Assembly: GCA_016197205.1 (NCBI GenBank)
Contig: JACPWG010000109.1
Span: 1 to 64,000, forward strand
Direction of reading: 5' to 3'
DNA: 64,000 nt
From: Planctomycetota bacterium
GTDB taxonomy: Bacteria > Planctomycetota > MHYJ01 > WSZJ01 > JACPWG01
A model generated the notes under the pieces. That model did not search any database. It was not told the origin of the DNA and worked only from the letters and a program-made list of their open reading frames with translations. Shown piece by piece: positions 35,677 through 44,398 of the stretch. The position numbers were made by a program, and so were the translations under genes. Numbering within the stretch: position 1 is the stretch's first letter; each line of letters begins with the position of its first letter.

Positions 35677-36176
35677 GCGTCCTTCCCCCCGACCGTGCCG
35701 GCGAGTTGCGACTTCTCCTCCCGGCTAAGCACCCGGTGAAGATCCAGGAGAATGATGAGCTGTCCTCCGACCTCGACGACCCCTTCGAGATACTCGGCGT
35801 CCATGCCCTGGATGTGGCGCGGGGCGGGCTGGATGCGGGAGAAGGGGATCTTGGTGAGCAGGTCGACGCGGTCCACGAGGAAACCGACGCTGCCGGGCTC
35901 CAGGCCCACGACGATGATGCGGACCTTGGACACGTCCTCGGCCTGCGGGAGGAGGAAGCGTTTCCGCATGGAGAGGATCGGGATGATGCGGCCGCGGAGG
36001 TTGATCATCCCCTCGAGGAAGCCCGGGGCGCGGGGGAGGGAGCTCAAGCTCACCGGGAGGATGATCTCCTCGACGGACTTGACGTTCACGCCGAACTTCA
36101 TGTCGGCCACGTGGAAGGTGACGAGTTGGACGATGGGGTCCCCTTCCGGGGCGGGGCTGTCGAAACCGGTATTCAC
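35673..36176 (-). CDS. cheW: CheW-like chemosensory adaptor (downstream copy)
   Basis: This 167-aa adaptor starts with GTG overlapping the cheB stop (GTGA). The CheW fold is evident: VQLVTFHVADMKFGVNVKSV, the LPRAPGFLEGMINLRGRIIPIL core motif, SVGFLVDRVDLLTKI, and LEGVVEVGGQLIILLDLHRVL near the end. CheW couples receptors to CheA in a cytoplasmic-membrane array. A longer in-frame reading into cheB is just a second frame. The stop overlaps the start of the transglutaminase-like gene. Confidence 0.95.
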   Translation of the reverse strand: MNTGFDSPAPEGDPIVQLVTFHVADMKFGVNVKSVEEIILPVSLSSLPRAPGFLEGMINLRGRIIPILSMRKRFLLPQAEDVSKVRIIVVGLEPGSVGFLVDRVDLLTKIPFSRIQPAPRHIQGMDAEYLEGVVEVGGQLIILLDLHRVLSREEKSQLAGTVGGKDA

Positions 36177-37222
36177 CGTAGGCTTTTCTCCAAGGACTTG
36201 AGCTGGGCGAGAATCTCGTCCGCGATCGCGTCGAGGGGGCGCACGCAGTCGATGGTCCCGAGTTCGATCGCGGCCTTCGGCATGCCGAAGATGAGCGAGC
36301 TGGACTCGTCCTGGGCGATGGTGCGGCCGCCGGCATCCTTGATCTGGCGCATGCCGAGCACGCCGTCCTTCCCCATGCCGGTGAGGATCACCCCGACCGT
36401 GTTGCGGCCGAAGTGTTTCGCGACCGAGAGGAAAGTGCGGTCGATGCTGGGGACGAACCGCGCCCCGGGTTCGGGCTCCACCATGTGGACGAGACCCGAG
36501 GGGGAGATTTCCATGTGGTGGCCGCCGGGCGCCATGAGGGCGAGGCCGGGGGAAATGGTCTCGTTCTCTCGGGCCTCCTTGACGGTGATCGCGCACAACT
36601 GGTTCAGACGATCGGCAAGCGCCCCGGTGAATTTCGGGGGCATGTGCTGGACGACGACGATGCAGGCGCCGAGCCCCTTGGGGAGCTTCGGCAGCACCTG
36701 CTGGAGGGCGGAGGGTCCGCCCAGGGAGACGCCGATCGCCACGATGAAGACGTTTTTGCGAAACCGGGGGCGCTGGGCGCGGCCCCGACCCCGCACGGCC
36801 CCCGCGCGGGAGCCGCGCACCTGGCTCGCCAGCGCGAGCTGGATCTTTTCGAGGAACACTTCCTTGTTCGGGAGGACGCCGTTCTCGGGGGAGTAGGTGT
36901 AGCGATCGACGAAGTCCACCGCTCCTTCCGCAAGGGCGTCGATGACCGGCTCGGGCCCGGTCTTGGAGATGTCGGTGAAGAGGAGGATCGGGGTCGGGGT
37001 GTGGCGCATGATGCCGCCGACGGCCTGCTTCACCTCGTAGCTTGCGCCTTCGAGTCCGACCAGCAGCAGATCGGGCCGCAGCTCGCGGACCACGCGGTCC
37101 GCCTGCGAAGGCTCCACCGCGGCCGGGAGCAGCTCATACTCGTCGCGGTACTTGAGCACCATGATCAAGTACTCGGCGAGCGGCGGCGGGATGTTGCTCA
37201 GGAGGATTTTGTACGTCTTCAT
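36173..37222 (-). CDS. cheB: CheB-type methylesterase with a degenerate receiver domain
   Basis: This 349-aa protein removes methyl groups from (or deamidates) chemoreceptor glutamates. The catalytic domain (about 155-345) keeps the triad region: Ser166 in GVSLGGPS, His193 in VQHMPPKFTGALADRL, and the Asp in LTGMGKDG. The N-terminal receiver is recognisable in length and fold, but the acidic pocket is gone (ILLSNIPP where VDDS is usual) and the phospho-acceptor position is glycine (LLLVGLEGAS, about residue 56). Control by CheA phosphorylation in the usual way is therefore unlikely. The linker is basic (RGRGRAQRPRFRK). It sits between cheA and cheW on the minus strand. Confidence 0.93.
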   Translation of the reverse strand: MKTYKILLSNIPPPLAEYLIMVLKYRDEYELLPAAVEPSQADRVVRELRPDLLLVGLEGASYEVKQAVGGIMRHTPTPILLFTDISKTGPEPVIDALAEGAVDFVDRYTYSPENGVLPNKEVFLEKIQLALASQVRGSRAGAVRGRGRAQRPRFRKNVFIVAIGVSLGGPSALQQVLPKLPKGLGACIVVVQHMPPKFTGALADRLNQLCAITVKEARENETISPGLALMAPGGHHMEISPSGLVHMVEPEPGARFVPSIDRTFLSVAKHFGRNTVGVILTGMGKDGVLGMRQIKDAGGRTIAQDESSSLIFGMPKAAIELGTIDCVRPLDAIADEILAQLKSLEKSLR

Positions 37223-37699
37223 GCGCGACAGACCTGATGCGCGAGGAGAGTCGTCGGGGGCGCGGGGCAGGCGGCGGCGGACGAAGTCTCAATGCTCAAT
37301 GCTCAAGCCTCAATCCATGCGCAAGCCTCAATTCTCAAGTTCGGCTCTCCGAGGCCTCGGCACGCCCCTCGAGAGTGCACGATCCCGATCGGTAGGGCTT
37401 CAATCCTCAGTACCGCCCCACAGAATTGGGTGACCCATTTCCTCGGCGATTTCGGCCGCCTGCTTCGTTGCGCTCGCTCGACGTAGTTCTCCGCTACTAC
37501 GCCTCGCTCGCGCGCCTCGCGGGCGGCCGAACTTGCCTTCGGCTATTGGTCACCGACTTCCGTGGAGCGGTACTCCGCTCAGCTCGGCGGTCGGCTGGGA
37601 AGTTCGAGAGACGGGGCGCCGATCGGGAGTGTGAACCGCCTCCGGAAGGTCGGAGGCGCGGGCCGCCGGAATTGAGAATTGAGGCTTGAGCATTCGTGG
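37223..37699. repeat. R5 inverted unit enclosing a large hairpin repeat
   Basis: The cheA-cheB gap is flanked by R5 arms: CTCAATGCTCAAGCCTCAAT at about 37293-37312 with a second AAGCCTCAATTCTCAA at 37324-37339, and the inverted copy ATTGAGAATTGAGGCTTGAG at 37672-37691. Inside, about 37427-37560 forms an imperfect hairpin with arms of roughly 60 bp (TTCGGCCGCCTGCTTCGTTG opposite GCGGGCGGCCGAA; TGGGTGACCCA opposite TGGTCACC). The layout is that of a miniature non-autonomous element. No gene is supported. Confidence 0.7.
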
Positions 37700-40489
37700 T
37701 CACCCTCCCGTCCGGCCGCGGACGTTGTTCCGCACGACCTGCAGGAGGGTCTCCTTGTCGAAAGGCTTGGTGAGGTAGTCGTCCGCGCCGGCGTCGAAGC
37801 CGCGGATCTTGTCCATCTTTTCGCCCTTCGTGGTGACCATGATGATCGGGACGCTGCGATACTCGGGGAGGCGGCGCAGGTTGCGGGTCAGCTCGTACCC
37901 GTCCATGCGGGGCATCATGATGTCGGTCGATACGAGATCGAAGACTTCGCGCTGCGCGGTCTCGAGGCCGGCCTGGCCGTCCGGCGCCTCCACGACGCGA
38001 TAGCCGGCGGAGAGGAGATACTCCCGCATCTTCATCCGGATCGAGCGCGTGTCCTCGACCAGCAGGATGGAAACGGCCTTCGGGGCTTCCGGCGCCGCGG
38101 AAACCTCCTTCTGCAGCTCCCGGGCGCGCGCGAGGAACTGGCCGGGGATGGCGGCGCTGGTGGACTCGATCAGCTCCTGCGGATCGAGGATCAGGATCAC
38201 GCGGCCGTTGCCCAGGATGGTGGAGCCGAGGGCGAAGCGGACCTTGTTCAGGATGGCGCCCAGGGACTTGATGACGATGGCCTGTTTGTCGAGCATCCGA
38301 TCCACGACGAGGCAGGCGCGCTTGTCGCCGGAGCCGAGGACGAGGCACGGCAGCAGCTCCTGCTCCTCCCACGAAGTGCCTTCGAGGCCGAGGACCTCGT
38401 CGAGGCGGAGGATCGGGATGGTCTGTCCGTGCAGGGAAATCATTTCCCGCGTCCCGATCCGGCGGATGTCGGTGGGCCGGATCGTCAGCATCTCCTGGAT
38501 CGACGTCAGGGGCACCGCGTAGAGCTCGTTGTTCTTGGTGACCAGGATCACGTCGATGATGGCCAGCGTGAGCGGCAGCCGGACCTGGAAGAGCGTCCCC
38601 CAGCCCGGCGTGGACTCGACCGTGATCGAGCCCTTCATGTTGGCCACCGACTGCTTGACCACGTCGAGGCCGACGCCGCGACCGGACATGTCGGTGATCT
38701 CGCGCGCCGTCGAGAACCCGGGAAAAAAAATGAGATCCATGACCTGGCCGTCGGTGAGGTGGGCGACCTCCGCCTCCGTGAAAAAACCCTTCTGCACGGC
38801 CGAAACCCGGAGCAGGGCCGGGTCGATCCCCCGGCCGTCGTCGGCGACCTCGATGTAGATCTGGCTGCCCTTGTGGTAGGCGCGCAGCGTCAGGCTCCCC
38901 TCTTCCGGCTTCCCGAGCTCGGCGCGCGCCTGCGGGCCCTCGATGCCGTGGTCGATCGCGTTCCGGATGATGTGCATGAGCGGCTCGCCGATCTGCTCGA
39001 CGAGCATCTTGTCCAGCTCGGTCCCCTCCCCCGCCATGCTGAGATTGACCTTCTTGCCGAGGCCACGGGAGATCTCGCGCACCATGCGAGGGAATTTATT
39101 GAAGACCTGCGCGACCGGGACCATCCGGATCTTCATCACGTTTTCCTGGAGGTCGTTGGTGAGCAAGCCGAGCTGGTCGGTCGACTCCAGGATCTCCTTG
39201 AGCAGCTCGTCGTAGACGCGCTCGATGCGGTCCAGTTCGTCGACCAGGACGTCCAGCGAAGAGCGGCGCCCCTCCGCGCCGTCGTCCCCGCGCTTCTGGT
39301 AGGAGGCGACCAGCGCGCCGAAGCCCTCGCGGACCGAGTCCAGACGGCGGGGCTGCTGGGCTTCCAGGGAGGCCTGCCAAAGCAGCCGGTCCATGTCCAC
39401 GGTCAGCGAGCGGAGGAACTCGGCGATCGGACGGGTTTGAAGCGCGCCGCGCAGCCGGCGGCGGCAACGCCTGAACTCGCTCCCCAGGCTGCGCAGGTTC
39501 GCGAGGTGCTGCTCGAACCGGATGTTGCCGATGACGAGCTCGCCGACGAGATCCATGACCTTGTCGAGCTTGGACAGGCCGACGCGCAGGCCCTGGTCCG
39601 GCGCGGCGCCCCGGCCCGAGGAGTCGCCCGCATCGGCGGTCGTCGCGGCGACCTGCGGAGGCGGGGGGCCGCGACGGGCACCTTGCGCGGCGGCAGCGAG
39701 CGCCTCGGGCACTTCTACCGCACGCGGTTCGGCGGGGGGTTCGGGCGCCGGTGAAGGATGCGACGCGGGCGCGGGCCCGACCGGCGGAAGCGAGAGGGGG
39801 TGCGGCGGCGCGGCCGCCGCGGCGCTCGCCGCGGGCCTGGGAAACGCGACGCCGTGGGCGGGGGCGGGGGCGGAAACGTACGGGGGGACGGGGCCGGCAA
39901 CGGGCACCCCCGGCAGCGCCGCGGCGACCGGCGCAGCGAACGACGTGGCCGCCGACGACGCGGGAGGCGCGGGCCCGGCCGGCGCGTGGGCCGGCAAGGG
40001 AGCACGCTTCGGCGGGGCATGGGGCTGGCGCGGGAGCGGGGCGGGTCCGGCCATCCGCTGGACGACCAGCTTCTCGAGAATCGGCGTGATGTCCGCGGTG
40101 ATGGGGCGCAGGTCAGTGAGACTCGGGAGGATGTTCGACCGCACGACGTCCGTGGCCTCGAGCAGCACGTCGATGAGGTCGGACGTGGCCTGTCGCTGTC
40201 CCTGCCGGATCGATTCCAGGAGATTTTCCATCTCCCGGGCGATGAGGTTGAGCTTGTCGATGACGATGACCTTCGACAGCCCTTTCAGGTTATGGGCCGC
40301 GCGGAACAGGCTGTCGATGGTCTCGCGGTCGGGCGACTTTTCCAGCTTGAGGAGGTGCCGCGCGAGGTGATCGAGATTCTCTTCGCACTCCTGGATGACG
40401 GTGGACAGCAGCTCCTGGTACTCGCCAGGGTCCCACGACTCGGGCTCGCGCGCTTTCCGTTTCGTTTCGTCGTCCAGGATGTCGGCCAC
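37700..40489 (-). CDS. cheA: CheA-type histidine kinase with C-terminal receiver (CheA-REC hybrid)
   Basis: This 929-aa hybrid kinase starts near the cheR side. An Hpt domain (about 20-125) carries phospho-acceptor His66 (FRAAHNLKGLS). A Pro/Ala/Gly linker (about 150-290) with no clear CheY/CheB-binding P2 domain follows, then dimerisation (about 300-430), HATPase (about 440-600; EPLMHIIRNAIDHG, DDGRGID, GRGVGLDVVK), a CheW-like domain (about 610-780) and a receiver (about 805-925) with Asp856 (VSTDIMMPRMDG). A fused receiver and absent P2 match FrzE-type kinases that phosphorylate their own receiver. An A8 run sits inside the gene at 38723-38730. Confidence 0.96.
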   Translation of the reverse strand: MADILDDETKRKAREPESWDPGEYQELLSTVIQECEENLDHLARHLLKLEKSPDRETIDSLFRAAHNLKGLSKVIVIDKLNLIAREMENLLESIRQGQRQATSDLIDVLLEATDVVRSNILPSLTDLRPITADITPILEKLVVQRMAGPAPLPRQPHAPPKRAPLPAHAPAGPAPPASSAATSFAAPVAAALPGVPVAGPVPPYVSAPAPAHGVAFPRPAASAAAAAPPHPLSLPPVGPAPASHPSPAPEPPAEPRAVEVPEALAAAAQGARRGPPPPQVAATTADAGDSSGRGAAPDQGLRVGLSKLDKVMDLVGELVIGNIRFEQHLANLRSLGSEFRRCRRRLRGALQTRPIAEFLRSLTVDMDRLLWQASLEAQQPRRLDSVREGFGALVASYQKRGDDGAEGRRSSLDVLVDELDRIERVYDELLKEILESTDQLGLLTNDLQENVMKIRMVPVAQVFNKFPRMVREISRGLGKKVNLSMAGEGTELDKMLVEQIGEPLMHIIRNAIDHGIEGPQARAELGKPEEGSLTLRAYHKGSQIYIEVADDGRGIDPALLRVSAVQKGFFTEAEVAHLTDGQVMDLIFFPGFSTAREITDMSGRGVGLDVVKQSVANMKGSITVESTPGWGTLFQVRLPLTLAIIDVILVTKNNELYAVPLTSIQEMLTIRPTDIRRIGTREMISLHGQTIPILRLDEVLGLEGTSWEEQELLPCLVLGSGDKRACLVVDRMLDKQAIVIKSLGAILNKVRFALGSTILGNGRVILILDPQELIESTSAAIPGQFLARARELQKEVSAAPEAPKAVSILLVEDTRSIRMKMREYLLSAGYRVVEAPDGQAGLETAQREVFDLVSTDIMMPRMDGYELTRNLRRLPEYRSVPIIMVTTKGEKMDKIRGFDAGADDYLTKPFDKETLLQVVRNNVRGRTGG

Positions 40490-40973
40490 GGTGCGAATCC
40501 TCCGGGGGCTGTCCGGCTCGCGCGAGAGCGCCTACTTGCGACGGTTTGTGCCGGGGTCGAACGCCACGGGAACCACAGATTTCACGGATTCCACGGGATT
40601 ACCCAGGGCAGCCGCCGGCCGCAACCAAACTACGACGGAACCACAGATTTCACAGATTTCACAGATTACACAGATTACCCAGAGCAGCCGATGGCCGCAA
40701 CCAAAGGGACGAGCCACCGAAAACGCCGAAAGACGAAACTCTTCCGAATCGATGGGCGCAGCCGATCCGAACCGCGACCGTGAGGGAGCGGTCTCAGCGT
40801 GTCCTTCGGATCCCTCGGGTTCAGTCCCGCCCGCGATCGACGAAGAACCGCGAATTACGCCAACTTCGCGAATTCTCTGCTGGGAATTCGTCGCCCCAAA
40901 AACAAGCTTTTCGGCGATTGTGTCACAGATTACGCATCCGTCGTCGCTGGGCCGCGGCGCCGCCGCGCCGGGG
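40490..40973. repeat. Repeat-filled gap between cheR and cheA
   Basis: Two direct copies of a unit beginning ACCACAGATTTCAC and ending GGCCGCAACCAAA lie at about 40569-40630 and 40643-40702 (R6); the second has extra internal ATTTCACAG/ATTACACAG duplications. Positions 40708-40740 hold an R8 arm and 40768-40795 an R1 copy. No gene or promoter is seen, so cheA probably depends on transcription from the start of the operon. Confidence 0.7.
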
Positions 40974-42566
40974 CTACCGCCGATCCGCAGCCGTGCCGCC
41001 GCGCTCCCGGACGAGGGTGGCCCGCGCCTCGGTCTCGGTCCGGCAAACGACGAAGATGCCCGCATATTGAGGTTTTTCGAGCCAGCGCCGGACGGACGGG
41101 TTGGCGGAAACGAGCCGAACGCGACCGCCGACGGCCTCGGCCTCGGTCACGACGCGATGGATCAGCGCGGTCCCCCCGGCATCGAGATAGGTCACGCCGT
41201 CCAGGTTGACGATGACCTGCCGGGGCCCTTCCTGGATCACACGGAGGAGTCCGACGGTCAAGGGACTCTCCGCGTTCGCGGACGCCTCGGCGTCGAACAC
41301 GCCCTCCAACGAGACCACATGGATGTCGTCGCGCCTGCGGGCGGGCTCAGCGGTCGAGGGCGGCGGCTGGGCGCGGGGCGCGGCCGCTCCCGGCGTCGGC
41401 GACGGCGCCCCCGCGGAGGCCCCTTCCTGCAGGCGCACGGCCGCGGTCGTCGGTGCGGGGGTCGGCGCCGCGACGGCCCGGCGCGTGCTTCCGGAGGCCC
41501 GGACGGAGGCCACGCCCGCCGCCGCGAGCCCGGGGCCGGAGGCGGAGGTCACCGGCGCGACCGCGACCCCCGAGACGGGGGCGGGCACGGCCGCCGAGAC
41601 GGACGCCGGGGCCGGCACGGGCGTCGGGGGCCCCGCCGCGGCCCCCCCCATCCCCTCGACGCTCTTCCGCAGGAGATCGAGGACGAGCGTGGTGCGCTTG
41701 CCGCGCACGGCGCCGGGACCGCCGCGTCGCTCCAGCCAACGGTACGCGAAGCTGCCGTCGTGCCAGATGGTTTCGAAGAGGTTGGGGAAGTCCCGCAGCG
41801 TCTCGGAGTGGCCGAGGAAGAGGTACCCGGGCCGGCGAAGGGCGGCGTGGAACCCGTTCACGATCTTCTCACGGTCCTTCGCATCGAAATAGATGAGGAC
41901 GTTTCGGCAGAAGATCGCATCGAGCTCGCCCGGGTAGCCGCCCTCCATGAGGTTGTGCTGCTGGAACTTGACCAGGGCCTTGACCGCGTCCGAGACGATG
42001 GGCACTCCGTCGACCTCGACGAAGTACTTGGACAAGTAGCCGGGGGGGACATGCTTGAGCATGCGTTCGCTGAAGCGGCCGACCCTCGCCTCGTCGAGGG
42101 ACTTGGAGCTGATGTCGGTCGCGAGCACCTCGAAGGTCCAACCGCACCCGGGCGGGAGGGCCTCGCAGAGATCGAGCGCAAGGGAATAGGGCTCCGCCCC
42201 ATTGGCGCAGCCCGCCGACCAGATCCGGAACTTGCACCCGCTCGGTCCGCGTCCTTCGCGGAGGGCCTCCGGCACCACCCGCTCGCGCAGGAGCCGAAAG
42301 TGGCCCCCGTGGCGGAAAAAAAAAGTTTCCTGGACGACCAGGGACTCGATGAAGCGCAGGAATTCCGCGCCCGCGCCCGCGCCCAGGATCAGGCGCTCGA
42401 TGTACTCGCCGACGTTCGTAAGCCCGAGTTCCTCGAAGCGCTCGGCGAGCCGCATTTCGACGAAGTTCTGCCGGTTGGCCGGGAGCTCCAGCCCGCTCCG
42501 GCTGTGGACCAGCCTGGAGATGCGTTCGAACTCGGGGGGCGTGAGCGATACCTTCGGGCGGGACAT
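40974..42566 (-). CDS. cheR: CheR methyltransferase fused to a C-terminal STAS domain
   Basis: This 530-aa protein has an N-terminal CheR part (about 5-280): the helical RISRLVHSRSGLELPANRQ domain, the QETFFFRHGGHF motif, the SAM-binding WSAGCANGAEPYSLAL, and FCRNVLIYFDAKDRE. It methylates receptor glutamates with S-adenosylmethionine. A roughly 140-residue Pro/Ala linker leads to a STAS domain (about 425-525; VVSLEGVFDAE, VIVNLDGVTYLDAGGTALI). In anti-sigma antagonists the motif after Asp has a phospho-serine; here the sequence is Asp462-Ala463-Gly-Gly, so that serine is missing. A CheR-STAS fusion is not a standard chemotaxis architecture. An A9 run (42316-42324) encodes the Phe triplet of the QETFFF motif. 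Confidence 0.93.
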   Translation of the reverse strand: MSRPKVSLTPPEFERISRLVHSRSGLELPANRQNFVEMRLAERFEELGLTNVGEYIERLILGAGAGAEFLRFIESLVVQETFFFRHGGHFRLLRERVVPEALREGRGPSGCKFRIWSAGCANGAEPYSLALDLCEALPPGCGWTFEVLATDISSKSLDEARVGRFSERMLKHVPPGYLSKYFVEVDGVPIVSDAVKALVKFQQHNLMEGGYPGELDAIFCRNVLIYFDAKDREKIVNGFHAALRRPGYLFLGHSETLRDFPNLFETIWHDGSFAYRWLERRGGPGAVRGKRTTLVLDLLRKSVEGMGGAAAGPPTPVPAPASVSAAVPAPVSGVAVAPVTSASGPGLAAAGVASVRASGSTRRAVAAPTPAPTTAAVRLQEGASAGAPSPTPGAAAPRAQPPPSTAEPARRRDDIHVVSLEGVFDAEASANAESPLTVGLLRVIQEGPRQVIVNLDGVTYLDAGGTALIHRVVTEAEAVGGRVRLVSANPSVRRWLEKPQYAGIFVVCRTETEARATLVRERGGTAADRR

Positions 42567-42573
42567 GGCGAGG

Positions 42574-44346
42574 CTACTTCAATTCCTTCCGTTCCACCTT
42601 GAACTTCTTCGCCAACTCCTCGAGCTTGAGGGCGAGGTCGCGCAATTCATTCCCCTGGGCGACCGCCTCTTCCGTCGCGGAAACGGTCTCCTTGGCGATG
42701 CCCAGGATCTCGGCGATGATGCGGCTGATCTCGTCCGAGGCCTTTGCCTGCTCCTGGACCGAGGACGCGGTTTCCTGCACGACATCCACGATCTCGAGGA
42801 AGTTCCGGCCCGCGTCGTTCACGAGCCCGGCGCCGGTTTCGACCTCGGCGGTCCCCAGCTCCATGGAATGGACCGACTCGTCCGTCTTCTCCCGGATGGC
42901 GGAAATGAGGTCCTCGATCTCCTTCGCGGAGCGCGACACGCGGTCGGCCAGCTTGGAGACCTCGTCGGCCACGACCGCAAAGCCCTTGCCGTGCTCGCCG
43001 GCGCGCGCCGCCTCGATCGCGGCGTTCAACGCCAGCAGGGAGGTCTGGTCGGAGATCTGCGTGATGACGCCGACGATCTTGCCGATCTCCTTCGAAGACC
43101 GGCCGAGTTCCTTGATCTTGTCGGAGGTCTCCTCGACCGTGCGGCGGATCCGGCTCATGTGGTCCACGACCTTGTTGACCGACTCGCCGCCGCGGCGCGC
43201 GGTCTCGGCGGCCTTGCGGGCGTTCCCCGCGACCTGCTGGATGCTCGCCGACAGCTCCGTCACGGCGGAGGAGGTGTCCTCGATGTGCTTGGCCTGGTTC
43301 CGCGCGCCCTGGGAGATCTCCTCGCTCGCCGCCAGGAGCTCGGACGACGAGGAACCGACCTGGAGACTCGCCTCCTGCAGCTTCTGCACCAGCTCGGCGA
43401 GCCGGGTGATCATGTGGTTGAAGACCTGCGCGAGGCGCCCGATTTCGTCGTTTGCCATGGTGCGCGCCCGGCGGGTGAGGTCCCAGTCGCGATCGACCTC
43501 CGCCACCGTCCCTTCGAGTTCCTTGAGCGGGAAGGCGATCCACTTGCCGACCCCCACGGTGAGCACCAGGGCGACGAGGATGATGAGGCTCGCGTACTTG
43601 AGGCTGCTGTTCTTCACCTCGAGCAGGTCGCTCTGCATCTCCGCCTGGATCCGGGTCCATTCCTGTTGCGTCTCGGGATCGAGCACCGTGTTGAGCATCG
43701 CGTCGGAGGCACGCCGGGTGGACAGGCCGAGGAGCAGGCTCCCGAGGCGCGGCGGATTTCCGTTCGCCGGGGCCGGGCCGAACACCGGGCGGGCGACCAG
43801 GATGAACTCGTCGCGCGCCTGCTTGGAAAAGAAGCGGATCGGCGACGGCGTGACACTGGGACGCAAGAGCAGCGTCTCGGAAAGGGTCGCGAGCTTCGCG
43901 CGCGCCTCGGCAGGCACGTCCTCCCAGAGTTTCGCGGACTCCGGTCCGATGGGCGCCGCCTGGATGCCCCCCTCGGACACCGCGAGCAGGAGCATGCCGT
44001 CGATGAATTCCCGGGTGAGACGCGCACGCGCATCCTGCAGGACCTGAGGATACCTGCTCCCATCCATGAGCGAGGCCGGGTCGGCGTAGGCGTCGAGCAC
44101 GCGCACCCCTTGCGCGCCGAGCGTTTCGAGCGCCTGGTTGTAGGCGGCTCGGTTGAGGGCGACCTTCAGGATGCGGTCGAAGGCCTGCTGCTGGTCCTGC
44201 ACGATCTCCTCGGTGCGCCCCAGCGCGTAAGAGCGCCAGAAGAAGGTCACGGAGGCGACGCAGATCAGGACCAGGATGATGAATTTCCAGATGAGCCCGA
44301 CCTGGGCCCGGTGAACTCCCATGGGGATCCCCTTCGCTTCGTCCAT
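42574..44346 (-). CDS. Methyl-accepting chemotaxis protein
   Basis: This 590-aa receptor has TM1 (about 18-38), a periplasmic sensing region of about 195 residues, TM2 (about 236-255), HAMP (about 256-310) and a long cytoplasmic coiled coil. The signalling tip is conserved ([33 protein letters not shown]), flanked by Glu/Gln-rich helices where methylation would occur. The periplasmic region contains [13 protein letters not shown] and [17 protein letters not shown] segments; no known ligand domain is evident. Its C-terminus, ending KVERKELK, lacks a CheR-docking pentapeptide. It lies 7 bp upstream of cheR and is the only receptor in the window. Confidence 0.97.
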   Translation of the reverse strand: MDEAKGIPMGVHRAQVGLIWKFIILVLICVASVTFFWRSYALGRTEEIVQDQQQAFDRILKVALNRAAYNQALETLGAQGVRVLDAYADPASLMDGSRYPQVLQDARARLTREFIDGMLLLAVSEGGIQAAPIGPESAKLWEDVPAEARAKLATLSETLLLRPSVTPSPIRFFSKQARDEFILVARPVFGPAPANGNPPRLGSLLLGLSTRRASDAMLNTVLDPETQQEWTRIQAEMQSDLLEVKNSSLKYASLIILVALVLTVGVGKWIAFPLKELEGTVAEVDRDWDLTRRARTMANDEIGRLAQVFNHMITRLAELVQKLQEASLQVGSSSSELLAASEEISQGARNQAKHIEDTSSAVTELSASIQQVAGNARKAAETARRGGESVNKVVDHMSRIRRTVEETSDKIKELGRSSKEIGKIVGVITQISDQTSLLALNAAIEAARAGEHGKGFAVVADEVSKLADRVSRSAKEIEDLISAIREKTDESVHSMELGTAEVETGAGLVNDAGRNFLEIVDVVQETASSVQEQAKASDEISRIIAEILGIAKETVSATEEAVAQGNELRDLALKLEELAKKFKVERKELK

Positions 44347-44398
44347 GGATGCTCCTCAAATCAATCGTGACGGGGGTCCGCTGCGGGTGGGACGTGCG

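Noticed and set aside
37427-37560. tRNA gene or integron attC site
   Set aside because: The fold is a long simple hairpin without cloverleaf landmarks, and no integrase or cassette genes are nearby.
40490-40973. Separate cheA promoter
   Set aside because: No acceptable -35/-10 pair was found in the repeat-filled gap.
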